Source: Planctomonas psychrotolerans (GTDB lineage Bacteria > Actinomycetota > Actinomycetes > Actinomycetales > Microbacteriaceae). Taken from it: 64,000 nt of DNA. The stretch covers positions 2,064,400 through 2,128,399 of the forward strand of contig NZ_SJEV01000001.1 of NCBI RefSeq assembly GCF_008642235.1, written 5' to 3'. The position numbers and the translations under genes were made by a program. This document shows positions 33,755 to 41,707 of this stretch, piece by piece. Below the pieces are notes generated by a model that saw nothing but the letters and a program-made list of their open reading frames with translations, did not search any database and had not been told where the DNA came from. The number at the start of each line of letters is the position of its first letter. Positions within the stretch are counted from its first letter, which is position 1.

Positions 33755-34198
33755 CTACTTGCTTCCGCCCGACGATCCCGAACCGGAGCTCACGGGTGCG
33801 GACGACGACGTGCGGGACGAGGATCCGCCCGAGCCGCCGGACGAGCCGCCGGATCCACTCGACCCCGAGCCGGACGAGCCGCCAGAGCTGCCCGACCCCG
33901 ATCCGGACCCTGACGATCCCGACCCGGAGTCCGACGACTTCGTGCTCGAGCCGCTGCCGGAACCGCTGTCGGACCCCTTCGAACGCGACCCACCCTTGCC
34001 GGAGCCCGACTTCTCGGCCGCGGCACGCGAATCGGTGCGGTAGAACCCGGATCCGTTGAAGGTCACGCCCACGGCGGAGAAGATCTTGCGCAACTTGCCC
34101 GAGCACACGGGGCACTCGGTGAGCGAGTCGTCGGTGAAGGCCTGCTGGATGTCGAAGGCGTTGCTGCACTCGGTGCAGCGGTAGGAATAGGTGGGCAC
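33755..34198 (-). CDS. FmdB-type zinc ribbon protein with long Ser/Gly tail
   Basis: This 147-residue protein has an N-terminal FmdB/CxxC ribbon (MPTYSYRCTECSNAFD with Cys8/Cys11, and ECPVCSGKLRK with the second Cys pair). About 85 residues of nearly pure Ser and Gly follow (residues 62-147). Typical FmdB proteins are 60-110 residues. The tail is coded by degenerate TCGGGC-type repeats over 33765-34010. Its role is unknown. It sits between 5-FCL and mscL, a common order in Micrococcales. Confidence 0.9.
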   Translation of the reverse strand: MPTYSYRCTECSNAFDIQQAFTDDSLTECPVCSGKLRKIFSAVGVTFNGSGFYRTDSRAAAEKSGSGKGGSRSKGSDSGSGSGSSTKSSDSGSGSSGSGSGSGSSGGSSGSGSSGSGGSSGGSGGSSSRTSSSAPVSSGSGSSGGSK

Positions 34199-34204
34199 GG
34201 TGTC

Positions 34205-34783
34205 CTAGAAGGTAACGACGCGGGTGGGAGTGACGATCCCGTTCACCGGCTGGTCGTGCACCTCGCGGGGCACGGAATCCACGAATTCGGAATCGAACAC
34301 TACAGCGTAAACCGGCGGGCACGCTTCCATCGAACCGAGCGTCTTGTCGAAGTATCCGCGGCCCCATCCCATGCGGATGCCGGCGCTGTCCACGGCGGCG
34401 GCGGGCACGATGATCAGGTCCACCGCGTTGATCGCCAGAGGGCTCAGTACCTCGCCGACCGGCTCGGGCAGCCCGAACAACCCCTCCGTCTCCTGCCGAG
34501 CGTCGCTGACCACCCAGTCGAGCAGTCCGTCCTCCCGCGAGATGGGGAAGAGGATGCGGATGCCGCGGTCGTTGGCCCAGTCGAGGAAGGGTCGGGTGTT
34601 CGGTTCGTCGGTGGCCGCGAGGTAGCAGGAGATCGACCTCACGTCGAGGTCTTCGACGAGCGTGACGAGGTTCCGCGTGAGGCCCTCGGATGCCGCCTGA
34701 CGTTCCGATGAAGTCATATGGCGGCGGCGCTCGCGCAGTTCCCGTCGGAGCGCACGCTTGCGGTGACCTTCATCCGAAACCAT
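34205..34783 (-). CDS. 5-formyltetrahydrofolate cyclo-ligase
   Basis: This 192-residue cytosolic enzyme converts 5-formyl-THF plus ATP to 5,10-methenyl-THF. Marks are KRALRRELRERRR (N-terminal Arg/Lys-rich start), ISCYLAATDEPNT, IIVPAAAVDSAGIRMGWGRGYFDKTL (the ATP/folate motif GxGxGYYD-like) and VVFDSEFVDSVPREVHDQPVNGIVTP. ATG 34783 is preceded by TAAAAT with a 7-nt gap, indicating a leaderless mRNA. It is divergent from galU. Confidence 0.95.
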   Translation of the reverse strand: MVSDEGHRKRALRRELRERRRHMTSSERQAASEGLTRNLVTLVEDLDVRSISCYLAATDEPNTRPFLDWANDRGIRILFPISREDGLLDWVVSDARQETEGLFGLPEPVGEVLSPLAINAVDLIIVPAAAVDSAGIRMGWGRGYFDKTLGSMEACPPVYAVVFDSEFVDSVPREVHDQPVNGIVTPTRVVTF

Positions 34784-34823
34784 GTGGACAATTTTAGTTA
34801 ACATTTCTCGATACCCTCTCCTC
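34784..34823. promoter_or_regulatory. Compact divergent leaderless promoters (5-FCL / galU)
   Basis: Only 40 bp separate the two starts. Leftward, TAAAAT (complement of 34791-34796) is 7 nt from the ATG. Rightward, TACCCT (34812-34817) is 6 nt from the galU ATG. Neither start has a Shine-Dalgarno sequence. Confidence 0.55.
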
Positions 34824-35720
34824 ATGGGTTTTCAGATCACAAAGGCCGTCATTCCTGCCGCAGGCCTCGGCACGCGTTTCCTCCCCGCCACGAAGGCCAT
34901 GCCGAAGGAGATGCTGCCGGTCGTCGATCGACCCGCCATTCAGTACGTGGTCGAGGAGGCCGTCTCGGCCGGGCTGCACGACGTGCTCATGATCACCGGC
35001 CGCAACAAGAACGCGCTGGAGAACCACTTCGACCGCAATGCGGAGCTCGAGGCGACCCTGCTGAAGAAGGGCGACAGCGAGCGTCTGCGCAAGGTCAACG
35101 AGTCCACCGACCTCGCCGATGTGCACTACGTGCGCCAGGGCGACCCGAAGGGACTCGGTCACGCCGTGCTCCGTGCTCAGATGCACGTGGGACGCGAGCC
35201 GTTCGCCGTGCTGCTCGGCGACGACATCATCGACGCTCGCGACCCGCTCCTCACCAAGATGATGTCGGAGCAGATCAAGCGCAACGCGACCATCGTGGCG
35301 CTGCTCGAGGTGGACCCGTCGCAGACGCACCTGTACGGCGTCGCGACCGTCGAGGAGACCGAGGATGAGGACGTCGTGCGCATCACCGATCTCGTGGAGA
35401 AGCCGGCCCCCGGCACCTCGCCGTCGAACTACGCCATCATCGGCCGGTACGTGCTGCGTCCGGAGATCTTCGACGTGCTCGAGAAGACCGAGCCGGGCAA
35501 GGGCGGCGAGATCCAGCTGACGGACGCGCTGCAGAAGATGGCCGGCGCTCCCGAGTGGACCGGTGGCGTGTACGGCGTCGTGTTCCGTGGTCGCCGCTAC
35601 GACACGGGGGACCGGCTCGACTACCTGAAGGCGATCGTGCAGCTGGCATCCGACCACTCCGACCTCGGCGACGACTTCCGCCCGTGGCTCAAGGAGTTCT
35701 CCTCGGCACTCGACAGCTGA
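34824..35720 (+). CDS. galU: UTP-glucose-1-phosphate uridylyltransferase
   Basis: This 298-residue nucleotidyltransferase makes UDP-glucose from UTP and glucose-1-phosphate for envelope polysaccharides. It has the GalU signature KAVIPAAGLGTRFLPATKAMPKEMLPVVDRPAIQYVVEEA, the uridine-binding LGDDIID, DLVEKPAPG and YDTGDRLDYLKAIV. ATG 34824 is set by TACCCT six bases upstream and by alignment to the family start; the upstream in-frame ATG 34782 is too early. Confidence 0.96.
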   Translation: MGFQITKAVIPAAGLGTRFLPATKAMPKEMLPVVDRPAIQYVVEEAVSAGLHDVLMITGRNKNALENHFDRNAELEATLLKKGDSERLRKVNESTDLADVHYVRQGDPKGLGHAVLRAQMHVGREPFAVLLGDDIIDARDPLLTKMMSEQIKRNATIVALLEVDPSQTHLYGVATVEETEDEDVVRITDLVEKPAPGTSPSNYAIIGRYVLRPEIFDVLEKTEPGKGGEIQLTDALQKMAGAPEWTGGVYGVVFRGRRYDTGDRLDYLKAIVQLASDHSDLGDDFRPWLKEFSSALDS

Positions 35721-35741
35721 TCCCGCTTCCCGAACGACGCC

Positions 35742-36404
35742 GTGTCGCTCTCCACGCCCACCCTCTCCGAGGGTCCCATCACCATCCGTCCCATCCGGAT
35801 CCGTGATGCGCGCGCGCTTGAGCGGGAGCTGCTCGACAATCGCGGATGGCTGCGGCAGTGGGAGGCGACGAACCCGCACGCGCCCGTGTCGTTCGACACG
35901 CGGGCGAGCATCCGGTCGCTGCAGGCCAACGCGCGTGCCGGGCACGGGCTGCCGTTCCTCATCGAGTACGAGGGTCGGCTCGCCGGTCAGCTGAACGTGT
36001 CGGGCATCACCTACGGGTCGCTGTCGTCGGCGACCATCGGGTACTGGGTGTCCGAGCGATTCGCGGGCAAGAATGCCACGCCCACGTCGGTGGCGCTCGC
36101 GACGGACTACTGCTTCTTCCAGCTCGGCCTGCACCGGATGGAGATCTGCATCCGCCCGGAGAACAAGCCGTCGTTGCGGGTGGTCGAGAAGCTCGGCTTC
36201 CGCTACGAGGGACTCCGGCGGCGGTACATCCACATCAACGGCGAGTGGCGCGACCACTTCTGCTTCGCCCTCGTGGTGGAGGAGCTCGACACCGGCGTGC
36301 TGCGGCGGTGGCAGGAGGGCGACGCGCCCGCGTCAGCGGCGGCCGTGCCGCAGGCCGACCGGGACGCCGCGGCGACGCCCCTCTCGGTCACCCGACGCCG
36401 CTGA
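35742..36404 (+). CDS. RimJ/RimL-type GNAT acetyltransferase
   Basis: This 220-residue protein follows galU by 21 nt. It has ITIRPIRIRDARALERELLDNRGWLRQWEATNP, YWVSERFAGKNATPTSVALATDYCFFQLGLHRMEICIRPENKPSLRVVEKLGFRYEGLRRRYIHINGEWRDHFCFAL in family order (quoted motifs are contiguous family blocks). The family N-acetylates ribosomal protein termini or related targets. The last 35 residues are an Ala-rich extension. The GTG start is accepted since the fold begins a few residues later. Confidence 0.88.
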   Translation: MSLSTPTLSEGPITIRPIRIRDARALERELLDNRGWLRQWEATNPHAPVSFDTRASIRSLQANARAGHGLPFLIEYEGRLAGQLNVSGITYGSLSSATIGYWVSERFAGKNATPTSVALATDYCFFQLGLHRMEICIRPENKPSLRVVEKLGFRYEGLRRRYIHINGEWRDHFCFALVVEELDTGVLRRWQEGDAPASAAAVPQADRDAAATPLSVTRRR

Positions 36405-36427
36405 GCGACCGGGCGCGCTGAGCCCAC

Positions 36428-36607
36428 GGTCCCTGATCTTGTCGAAGGGAGCGCCGTTCACGGTCCCTGAGCCTGTCGAAGGGACGCGCCGTTCACGGTC
36501 CCTGAGCTTGTCGAAGGGACGCTCGCGGCCTCACGTCGCTTCGACAAGCTCTGCGACCGCAGCTTCCGATCCGCCCGCCCGACACGGTCCCTGAGCCTGT
36601 CGAAGGG
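36428..36607. repeat. REP-like repeat cluster, five units
   Basis: Units of the 22-nt palindromic element occur at 36428, 36462, 36497, 36537 (inverted, degenerate) and 36586. Spacing between the first three is 34-35 nt, with a shared GTTCAC linker. This fills the gap between rimJ and the next membrane protein gene. Confidence 0.88.
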
Positions 36608-36685
36608 ACGCGACACGCCGCGAAACGCGGGACACACCCTCCGTGCCTGAACGGTGCGAACCCGCCCCGCTCCTAACGTAAGAGC

Positions 36686-37696
36686 ATGGAGTTCGGCGGC
36701 ATTATTCTCGCGCTATCAGCGCTACTGTGGCTCGCGTACCTGCTGCCCACCTGGCTGCGGCGTAGGCAGTACCTCGCGACGGAAAAGAATGCTGTGCGAC
36801 TGCAGCAGACGTTGCGGATTCTGGCCGAAACGGCCGAGGTGCCCGACGCGGTGCGAGCCGAGACATCGGCGCGCAGCGTGGCCGAACAGCAGCGGGCGCT
36901 CCGCCGTGCCGCCGAAGAGGCCGAGGCCGCCTCGCGGGCTCGCGATGCCGCAGCCGAGCGCGCTCTGCCGAAGGTGACCGCTCGAACCGCCGCGTCGCCG
37001 ACCGCGGCCGTGCGCCTGCGTCGGGCGCGCCTCACGACCACGCTCATCCTCACCGGTGCGCTGATCACCATGGTCGTGGGCATCTCCCGCATCTCCGCGG
37101 GCGGATCGTGGACCGTGCTCGTCGTGGGATCCATCGTCGGCATGCTGGCCGTGCTCGCCCTGCAGCGAATGGCTCGGGTCGCGCACGCCCGTCGGCGCAT
37201 CGTGCAGGCGCCGCGACGCACGGTGACGCGCACCAGCTTCACGGACTTCGCCGAACCCGGCGACGTCGCGCCCTCGGTTGAGCAGGAGGCGGCCCCGTGG
37301 ACGCCCGTCCCGGTGCCCAAGCCCCTGTATCTCTCCCGCACCGCACTGCCGGTGTCGTCCGACGCTCTCGAGGCGGCCGTGGCCCGCGCCACCGCGGAGC
37401 AGGAGCTGCGGGACGCGGCCGCACGCGCAGACCGCGCGCTCCGCGAGACGCAGGGCGAGAGCGGAGCGGATGCGGTGGAGGCCACTCCCGCGGAGGCCGA
37501 GGCGCCCGCGGTCTCCCGTCCGACCGCGGTGCCCGCCGCCGAGGCCGAGACGCCCGCCGCCGCGCCCGCGGATAGCGCCCCGGCCGCCCCCGCCGCGCCG
37601 CAGAGCCGCTTCGCCCGCATGGGCATCGTCGAGGATGCGGAGCCCGGCATGGCGGACCTTGACGCCGTGCTCCGTCGCCGTCGCGCCGCGGGCTGA
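36686..37696 (+). CDS. Membrane protein, GlpR-like by position and layout
   Basis: This 336-residue protein has an N-terminal membrane helix (residues 5-22, ending in WLRRRQ), then a coiled, Ala/Glu/Arg-rich segment (50-95), then two helices (about 116-136 and 141-158). The 180-residue tail is Ala/Pro/Glu-rich and ends in ADLDAVLRRRRAAG. In corynebacteria a receptor called GlpR, partner of the MoeA-like Glp in cell division, occupies a galU-glp-rimJ-glpR neighbourhood. This protein has the matching position, but no moeA/glp gene lies between galU and rimJ here. The assignment is tentative. TAACGT lies 6 nt before the ATG. Confidence 0.7.
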   Translation: MEFGGIILALSALLWLAYLLPTWLRRRQYLATEKNAVRLQQTLRILAETAEVPDAVRAETSARSVAEQQRALRRAAEEAEAASRARDAAAERALPKVTARTAASPTAAVRLRRARLTTTLILTGALITMVVGISRISAGGSWTVLVVGSIVGMLAVLALQRMARVAHARRRIVQAPRRTVTRTSFTDFAEPGDVAPSVEQEAAPWTPVPVPKPLYLSRTALPVSSDALEAAVARATAEQELRDAAARADRALRETQGESGADAVEATPAEAEAPAVSRPTAVPAAEAETPAAAPADSAPAAPAAPQSRFARMGIVEDAEPGMADLDAVLRRRRAAG

Positions 37697-37790
37697 TCCG
37701 TCGACCGTCGAGGTGCGTCGCGACTTCCGTCGCGGCGCATCGTGCGTTCGGGGGAGTCTCCCCGGCGTGATAATCTCGACAAGCAGTTTG

Positions 37791-37866
37791 GGGCTATGGC
37801 GCAGTTGGTAGCGCGTCTCGTTCGCAATGAGAAGGTCAGGGGTTCGAATCCCCTTAGCTCCACCAC
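37791..37866 (+). tRNA. tRNA-Ala (CGC anticodon), CCA encoded
   Basis: Acceptor GGGGCTA/TAGCTCC contains the G3-U70 pair that marks alanine tRNAs. The anticodon loop TTCGCAA gives CGC (reading GCG), the T arm is AGGGG/CCCCT with TTCGAAT, and ACCA follows (37863-37866). Confidence 0.97.
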
Positions 37867-37872
37867 CACGCA

Positions 37873-37911
37873 ATGTCTCGCGACTTAGGTCATCTAGGTC
37901 GCGAGACATTC
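37873..37911 (+). terminator. Perfect 13-bp hairpin after tRNA-Ala
   Basis: AATGTCTCGCGAC (37873-37885) pairs perfectly with GTCGCGAGACATT (37899-37911) across a 13-nt loop, 6 nt after the tRNA. It probably terminates or trims the tRNA transcript. The following 37912-38087 holds nothing I can support. Confidence 0.6.
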
Positions 37912-38087
37912 GTCATTTCTGGGACCATTTGCCGGGGCGGCGAGAGACGGTTTCGCCAGTAGCCGCGCGCGAGGTCGAGGTGGTCGCTGAGGATCTCGCC
38001 GGTGCCGGAGTGGATGCCGGTCCGCGATGAGCGTAAACGGTGAGCAACAGATGCGCGGATGCCTGCGCGAAAGCGCCTGGAAACGCA

Positions 38088-38120
38088 AGAGAGGGAGCGC
38101 CCGATGGGCACTCCCTCTCT
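38088..38120 (-). terminator. Terminator of the LAxTG surface-protein gene
   Basis: The 15-nt arms 38088-38102 and 38106-38120 pair with one mismatch around a GAT loop. On the minus strand the hairpin is followed by TTGCGTTT. It lies 17 nt beyond the surface-protein stop. Confidence 0.7.
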
Positions 38121-38137
38121 CGTGCTAGGTGTTGGTG

Positions 38138-39793
38138 CTAGATGCTGAGCGTGCGGCGGCTCGTCCGGCGGAACAGCACCAGGGCGGCACCGGCCAGCAG
38201 GAGGAACGCGGCGAGACCGGCGAGCGGAGCGCTCTCCGAACCCGTGTACGCCAACTCGTCGTCAGCCCAGCTCTTCTTGCCGCCCTTGTCGGAGGATCCG
38301 TTGTCGGCGGGGGTGTGCGAGATCGGCGTCACGGTACCGTTGTCGGCCGGAACGGTCGGCGGGATGACGGGCGCGGGATCGGCGATGAGCTCGAAGCTGC
38401 CGGTCACGCTCACGTCGGAGTCCACGCCATTCACCGTCACGGTGTAGATGCCGAGCGGGGTGTCGCCGAAGAGGAAGAGCGGAGCCTCGAAGGTGCCCGT
38501 CTCATCCGCTCCACCGAGCGCCTCCAGCGCGTCCTCGTCGAAGACGATGGTGGCACCACCGGGTGCGGTGAGGATCACTTCGACGTCCTCGTTCTGCTCG
38601 AACCCGGTCGCGGAGACCTGGACGCCCTTGAGGGGGTCCTTGGCGTCGCTCACGGTGATCTGCTCGGGAAGCAGGATGATGCCGGGCGCGTTCGGCTCGA
38701 ACGGCTCCCCACCGGGGGCGAAGACGATGTCTACGCTGCGGAGGGCGTCGGCGACGATGGTGCCGTCGCCACCGACGCGGGTCACGTCGATGGTGACGTC
38801 GGTCTCACCGTCGTCGTCCTGCACGACCTTGCCGAGGTCGAGTGCCGCCGAGAAGACGCCGGCCGCGTCGGCGAGGGTGGCGCCCACGACGACCGGGACG
38901 GTGTCGCCCGGGTTCGTGACGGTGGCGAGGATGGCCTCACCCGGCGCGGAGGTGCCGGTGAGCACGGGCGTGTAGGTGTCGACGGTCGATCCCTCTGCGG
39001 GCAGAGTCACCGTGTAGGGGTAAGCCGGAGCGGCGACCTCGACGATCGTGATCGACACCGTGATCGGGGCACCGACGACGGCGAGTTCGCCGTCGAGTTC
39101 GGTGATGGTGACCTCGATCTCGGTCTGGTCCTCGGCGAGCTCACCGAACGAGACGGGTGCCGACCACGTCAGGTCCGTTCCGACGACCACGGGAAGTGCA
39201 GAGGTAGCCGCGGTCGTGTCGCCGTCCGCATCCTCGTAGGTGATCGCGATCGTGTCGAGAGCGGTGACGCCCGTTCCGGCGAACATGGCGGCCGCGGGGT
39301 CGAACTCGGCACCATCGGTGGGGGTGACGAGCGTGAGTGTGCCCGGCTCGGCCTCCGGCAGTTCGATCGGGTCGACGGGTGCCGGCTGCTCACCGGACAC
39401 CGGCTCCTCAGCGGGCTCGTCGACGGCCGGTTCCTCGGCAGCGGGTTCTTCCGCGGTCGGTTCCTCGGCAGCGGGTTCTTCGGCGACGGGCTCCTCCGTG
39501 ACGGGCTCTTCCGTGACGGGCTCGGTGACCGGTTCCTCCGCGACGGGCTCCTCCGTGACGGGCTCTTCGGCGACGGGCGCCTCGTAGGGTGCGGCGGGCG
39601 CTGCGTCGACGGCGGGTTCGGCGGCCGCGGTCGTCGCGGTCTCCTCGGGGGCGGCGATGGCAGCCGGCGCGACGAGGACGGCCGGGACGCCGACCATGGC
39701 GATGGCGACGCTGGCCGCGAGGAGCCGGCGTCCGGGTACGGGTGAGGGACGACCGGGTGAGTCGTCGGATGGGCGGGCCGTGCGTATCTGCAT
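38138..39793 (-). CDS. LAxTG-anchored surface protein with Glu-Pro repeat stalk
   Basis: This 551-residue secreted protein has a long signal peptide (RRLLAASVAIAMVGVPAVLVAP, cleavage near AIAAPE, about residue 48). A stalk of EPVTEEPVAEEP-type repeats follows (about 65-140). Two or three beta-rich Ig-like repeats come next (150-490; markers LVTPTDGAEFDP, VTLPAEGSTVDT, VQVSATGFEQNEDVEV). The sorting signal is LAYTG at 514-518, followed by a hydrophobic helix and RRTSRRT. LAxTG is the motif of class E sortases in high-GC actinobacteria. No sortase gene is in the window. It is probably an adhesin or wall-spanning protein. Confidence 0.88.
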   Translation of the reverse strand: MQIRTARPSDDSPGRPSPVPGRRLLAASVAIAMVGVPAVLVAPAAIAAPEETATTAAAEPAVDAAPAAPYEAPVAEEPVTEEPVAEEPVTEPVTEEPVTEEPVAEEPAAEEPTAEEPAAEEPAVDEPAEEPVSGEQPAPVDPIELPEAEPGTLTLVTPTDGAEFDPAAAMFAGTGVTALDTIAITYEDADGDTTAATSALPVVVGTDLTWSAPVSFGELAEDQTEIEVTITELDGELAVVGAPITVSITIVEVAAPAYPYTVTLPAEGSTVDTYTPVLTGTSAPGEAILATVTNPGDTVPVVVGATLADAAGVFSAALDLGKVVQDDDGETDVTIDVTRVGGDGTIVADALRSVDIVFAPGGEPFEPNAPGIILLPEQITVSDAKDPLKGVQVSATGFEQNEDVEVILTAPGGATIVFDEDALEALGGADETGTFEAPLFLFGDTPLGIYTVTVNGVDSDVSVTGSFELIADPAPVIPPTVPADNGTVTPISHTPADNGSSDKGGKKSWADDELAYTGSESAPLAGLAAFLLLAGAALVLFRRTSRRTLSI

Positions 39794-40062
39794 CGTTGCT
39801 CCAGGCTGAGTCGGGCGTGCGCCAGGGGAGCGACGGACCGACGGGAATCACGGGACGGGTCGCCCGTTTTCCGAACCTTACGGCCCGTGGGTAACCGCGA
39901 GCAATCGTTTTCCCCGCATCGGAGAAATAACGGCGGAACTGGGGCGCGAAACGGGGGCGTCCGCACAATTCCGGGCCCCGCGCGTAGGCCCCGCGCTTCG
40001 ATCACCCCTCGATGAGGTGCTGGAATCGTCCCGGTGTCGTACGTCGGGCGTACCGTGGCCGC

Positions 40063-40632
40063 ATGAGCGTTCCACCCGTCTGCAGCATCGTCGACGAGGT
40101 CGGCCGGCAGTGCCCTGAACCGGTGGACGGAGCCGCGCCGCTCAACCTCTGCACCCATCATCTGGTCGCCGCGCACGACTGGGTGGCGGGCGACGTGGGC
40201 GTCACCGACACCCTGCCGTCCCCGTGCCAGGCCTGCGGATCCCGGCTGGGCGTGCGGTATCCCTCGGGGTGGCTCTGCGCCATCTGCGAGTGGAAGGTCG
40301 GCGACATTCCCGACGAGGACATCGCCGAGCGACGGGTCGACGTGGTGTACTACCTGCGCTTCGGCGACCGGATCAAGATCGGCACCTCGAGCAATCCGCG
40401 GATGCGGCTCGCGAGCCAGCGCTACGAGCAACTGCTCGCGTTCGAGCGCGGCACCCGGGCGGTGGAGCAACGGCGGCACGCCCAGTTCGCCGAGTTCCGC
40501 ATCCTGCGCACCGAGTGGTTCGACATCTCCGAGTCCCTCCTCCGCCACATCGACGTGCTGAGCGCCGGTGTGGACGACCCCTGGCAGCAATACGCCCGCT
40601 GGGTGAGCGAGCGCCTGGCTTTGAAGGGCTAA
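40063..40632 (+). CDS. GIY-YIG (T5orf172/MUG113) domain protein with zinc-ribbon cysteines
   Basis: This 189-residue protein has N-terminal Cys pairs (VCSIVDEVGRQCPEP; CQACGSRLG; LCAICEW) that could bind zinc. A compact GIY-YIG-like core follows: VYYLRFGDRIKIGTSSNPRMRLAS (Tyr-Tyr-Leu in place of GIY, Lys-Ile-Gly in place of YIG, then the catalytic Arg) and EQRRHAQFAEFR with RTEWFDIS. MUG113 proteins occur in phages and chromosomes with unknown roles. The family Glu/His positions appear kept, so nuclease activity is possible. TACCGT lies 6 nt before ATG 40063. Confidence 0.8.
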   Translation: MSVPPVCSIVDEVGRQCPEPVDGAAPLNLCTHHLVAAHDWVAGDVGVTDTLPSPCQACGSRLGVRYPSGWLCAICEWKVGDIPDEDIAERRVDVVYYLRFGDRIKIGTSSNPRMRLASQRYEQLLAFERGTRAVEQRRHAQFAEFRILRTEWFDISESLLRHIDVLSAGVDDPWQQYARWVSERLALKG

Positions 40633-40633
40633 G

Positions 40634-40770
40634 GGGATGAGGGGGAAACAGGGTGGTGAGGGCTGAGGGAGAGAACGGGTGAGGGGTAAACGGGCTGAGG
40701 GGGAGAACGGGCGCAGTGCGACGACAGGCCGAAGGGGATCGCGGGCTGAGGGGGAGGGGTGGGTTTCAGC
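40634..40770 (+). repeat. G-rich degenerate repeat tract
   Basis: This non-coding stretch repeats GGGGGAGAACGGG and GGGCTGAGGGGGA-like elements, with more than eight runs of three or more G on the plus strand. It could form G-quadruplexes, and it separates the GIY-YIG gene from the SDR gene. Confidence 0.6.
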
Positions 40771-40804
40771 TGGCCATCGCGACCCCGCCCGTTACGGTGA
40801 GTGC

Positions 40805-41611
40805 ATGGCTAGCACTGCACACGTCGCGCTGATCACCGGAGCCAATCACGGCATCGGCGCGGCGCTCGCCGAGCGCCTCGCCGCCGACGGGGTGGCCGTG
40901 GTCATCACCTTCCTGTCGTTCGAGGATCCGGAGGACGAGGGCACGCCCGAGCGTCAGCGGGACGCGCACCGACAGGATGCATCGGGAGTGCTCGAGCGCA
41001 TCCGGGCAGCGGGCGGCCGCGCCATCGCCGTTTCCCAGGACCTCCTCGACGCCGACGCGATTCCCGCTCTGTTCGACGCCGCGGAGGAGGCGTTCGGACC
41101 GGTGGACGTGCTGATCAACAACGCCACCGGCTCGTTGCAGGACACGTTCGTCACGTCGTCACGGGACTGGATGGGACGCCTGCAGTCCCGCGTCACGCCG
41201 TCGGGGTTCGACCGGCAGTTCGGGATCGACGCTCGTGCAGGAGCGCTGCTCATCGCGGAGTTCGCGGCGCGGCTGCAGGAGCGGAACGGCACCTGGGGGC
41301 GCATCATCTCGCTGACCTCGGGCGGGGAGCGCGGGTTCCCGGGCGAGGTGTCGTACGGTGCCGCGAAAGCGGCGCTGGTCAACTACACGATGTCGGCGAG
41401 TTTCGAGCTCGGCCGCTTAGGGGTGACCGCCAACGCGGTGCATCCCCCGGTGACCGACACCGGGTGGGTCACCGACGACGTGCGCGATGCCGTCGAGAAG
41501 AACGACGCGTTCTTCAGCGTCGCCGAACCCGAGGAAGTGAGCGACGTGGTCGCATTCCTTGTGTCGGACGCGGGACGGCGGGTGACCGGCAACATCATTC
41601 GGATGGCGTAG
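40805..41611 (+). CDS. SDR-family oxidoreductase
   Basis: This 268-residue SDR has ALITGANHGIGAALAERLA, the NNATG motif and the Ser of ISLTSGG. The catalytic YGAAK replaces the more common YxASK but keeps Tyr and Lys. The ending VTGNIIRMA is shorter than usual. An insertion of about 15 residues (FEDPEDEGTPERQRDAHRQD) follows beta-2, seen in some 3-oxoacyl reductase-like SDRs. TACGGT lies 6 nt before ATG 40805. Confidence 0.85.
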   Translation: MASTAHVALITGANHGIGAALAERLAADGVAVVITFLSFEDPEDEGTPERQRDAHRQDASGVLERIRAAGGRAIAVSQDLLDADAIPALFDAAEEAFGPVDVLINNATGSLQDTFVTSSRDWMGRLQSRVTPSGFDRQFGIDARAGALLIAEFAARLQERNGTWGRIISLTSGGERGFPGEVSYGAAKAALVNYTMSASFELGRLGVTANAVHPPVTDTGWVTDDVRDAVEKNDAFFSVAEPEEVSDVVAFLVSDAGRRVTGNIIRMA

Positions 41612-41640
41612 CGGGCACCCGCCGTTCGGCGGATCCACGT

Positions 41641-41685
41641 GCAGAGGATCTGCATGCAGGGGATCTGCATGCAGAGGATCCGCGA
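41641..41685. repeat. 15-bp tandem repeat, three copies
   Basis: GCAGAGGATCTGCAT, GCAGGGGATCTGCAT and GCAGAGGATCCGCGA are consecutive 15-mers in the gap between the SDR and cupin stops. ATGCAG/CTGCAT self-complementarity allows a hairpin that may terminate both transcripts. Confidence 0.65.
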
Positions 41686-41707
41686 GTGGATCGGATCGGC
41701 CGGAGGC

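Noticed and set aside
36673-37909. Minus-strand ORFs of about 395 residues starting with RGFEPLTFSLRTR or GAKGIRTPDLLIANE
   Set aside because: These are the well-known false translations antisense to tRNA genes (here tRNA-Ala at 37791) running on as a shadow of the real plus-strand membrane-protein gene.
37912-38087. Short minus-strand frame after tRNA-Ala as a possible integrase remnant
   Set aside because: No recombinase motif is recognisable and there is no direct repeat of the tRNA 3' end to mark an attachment site.
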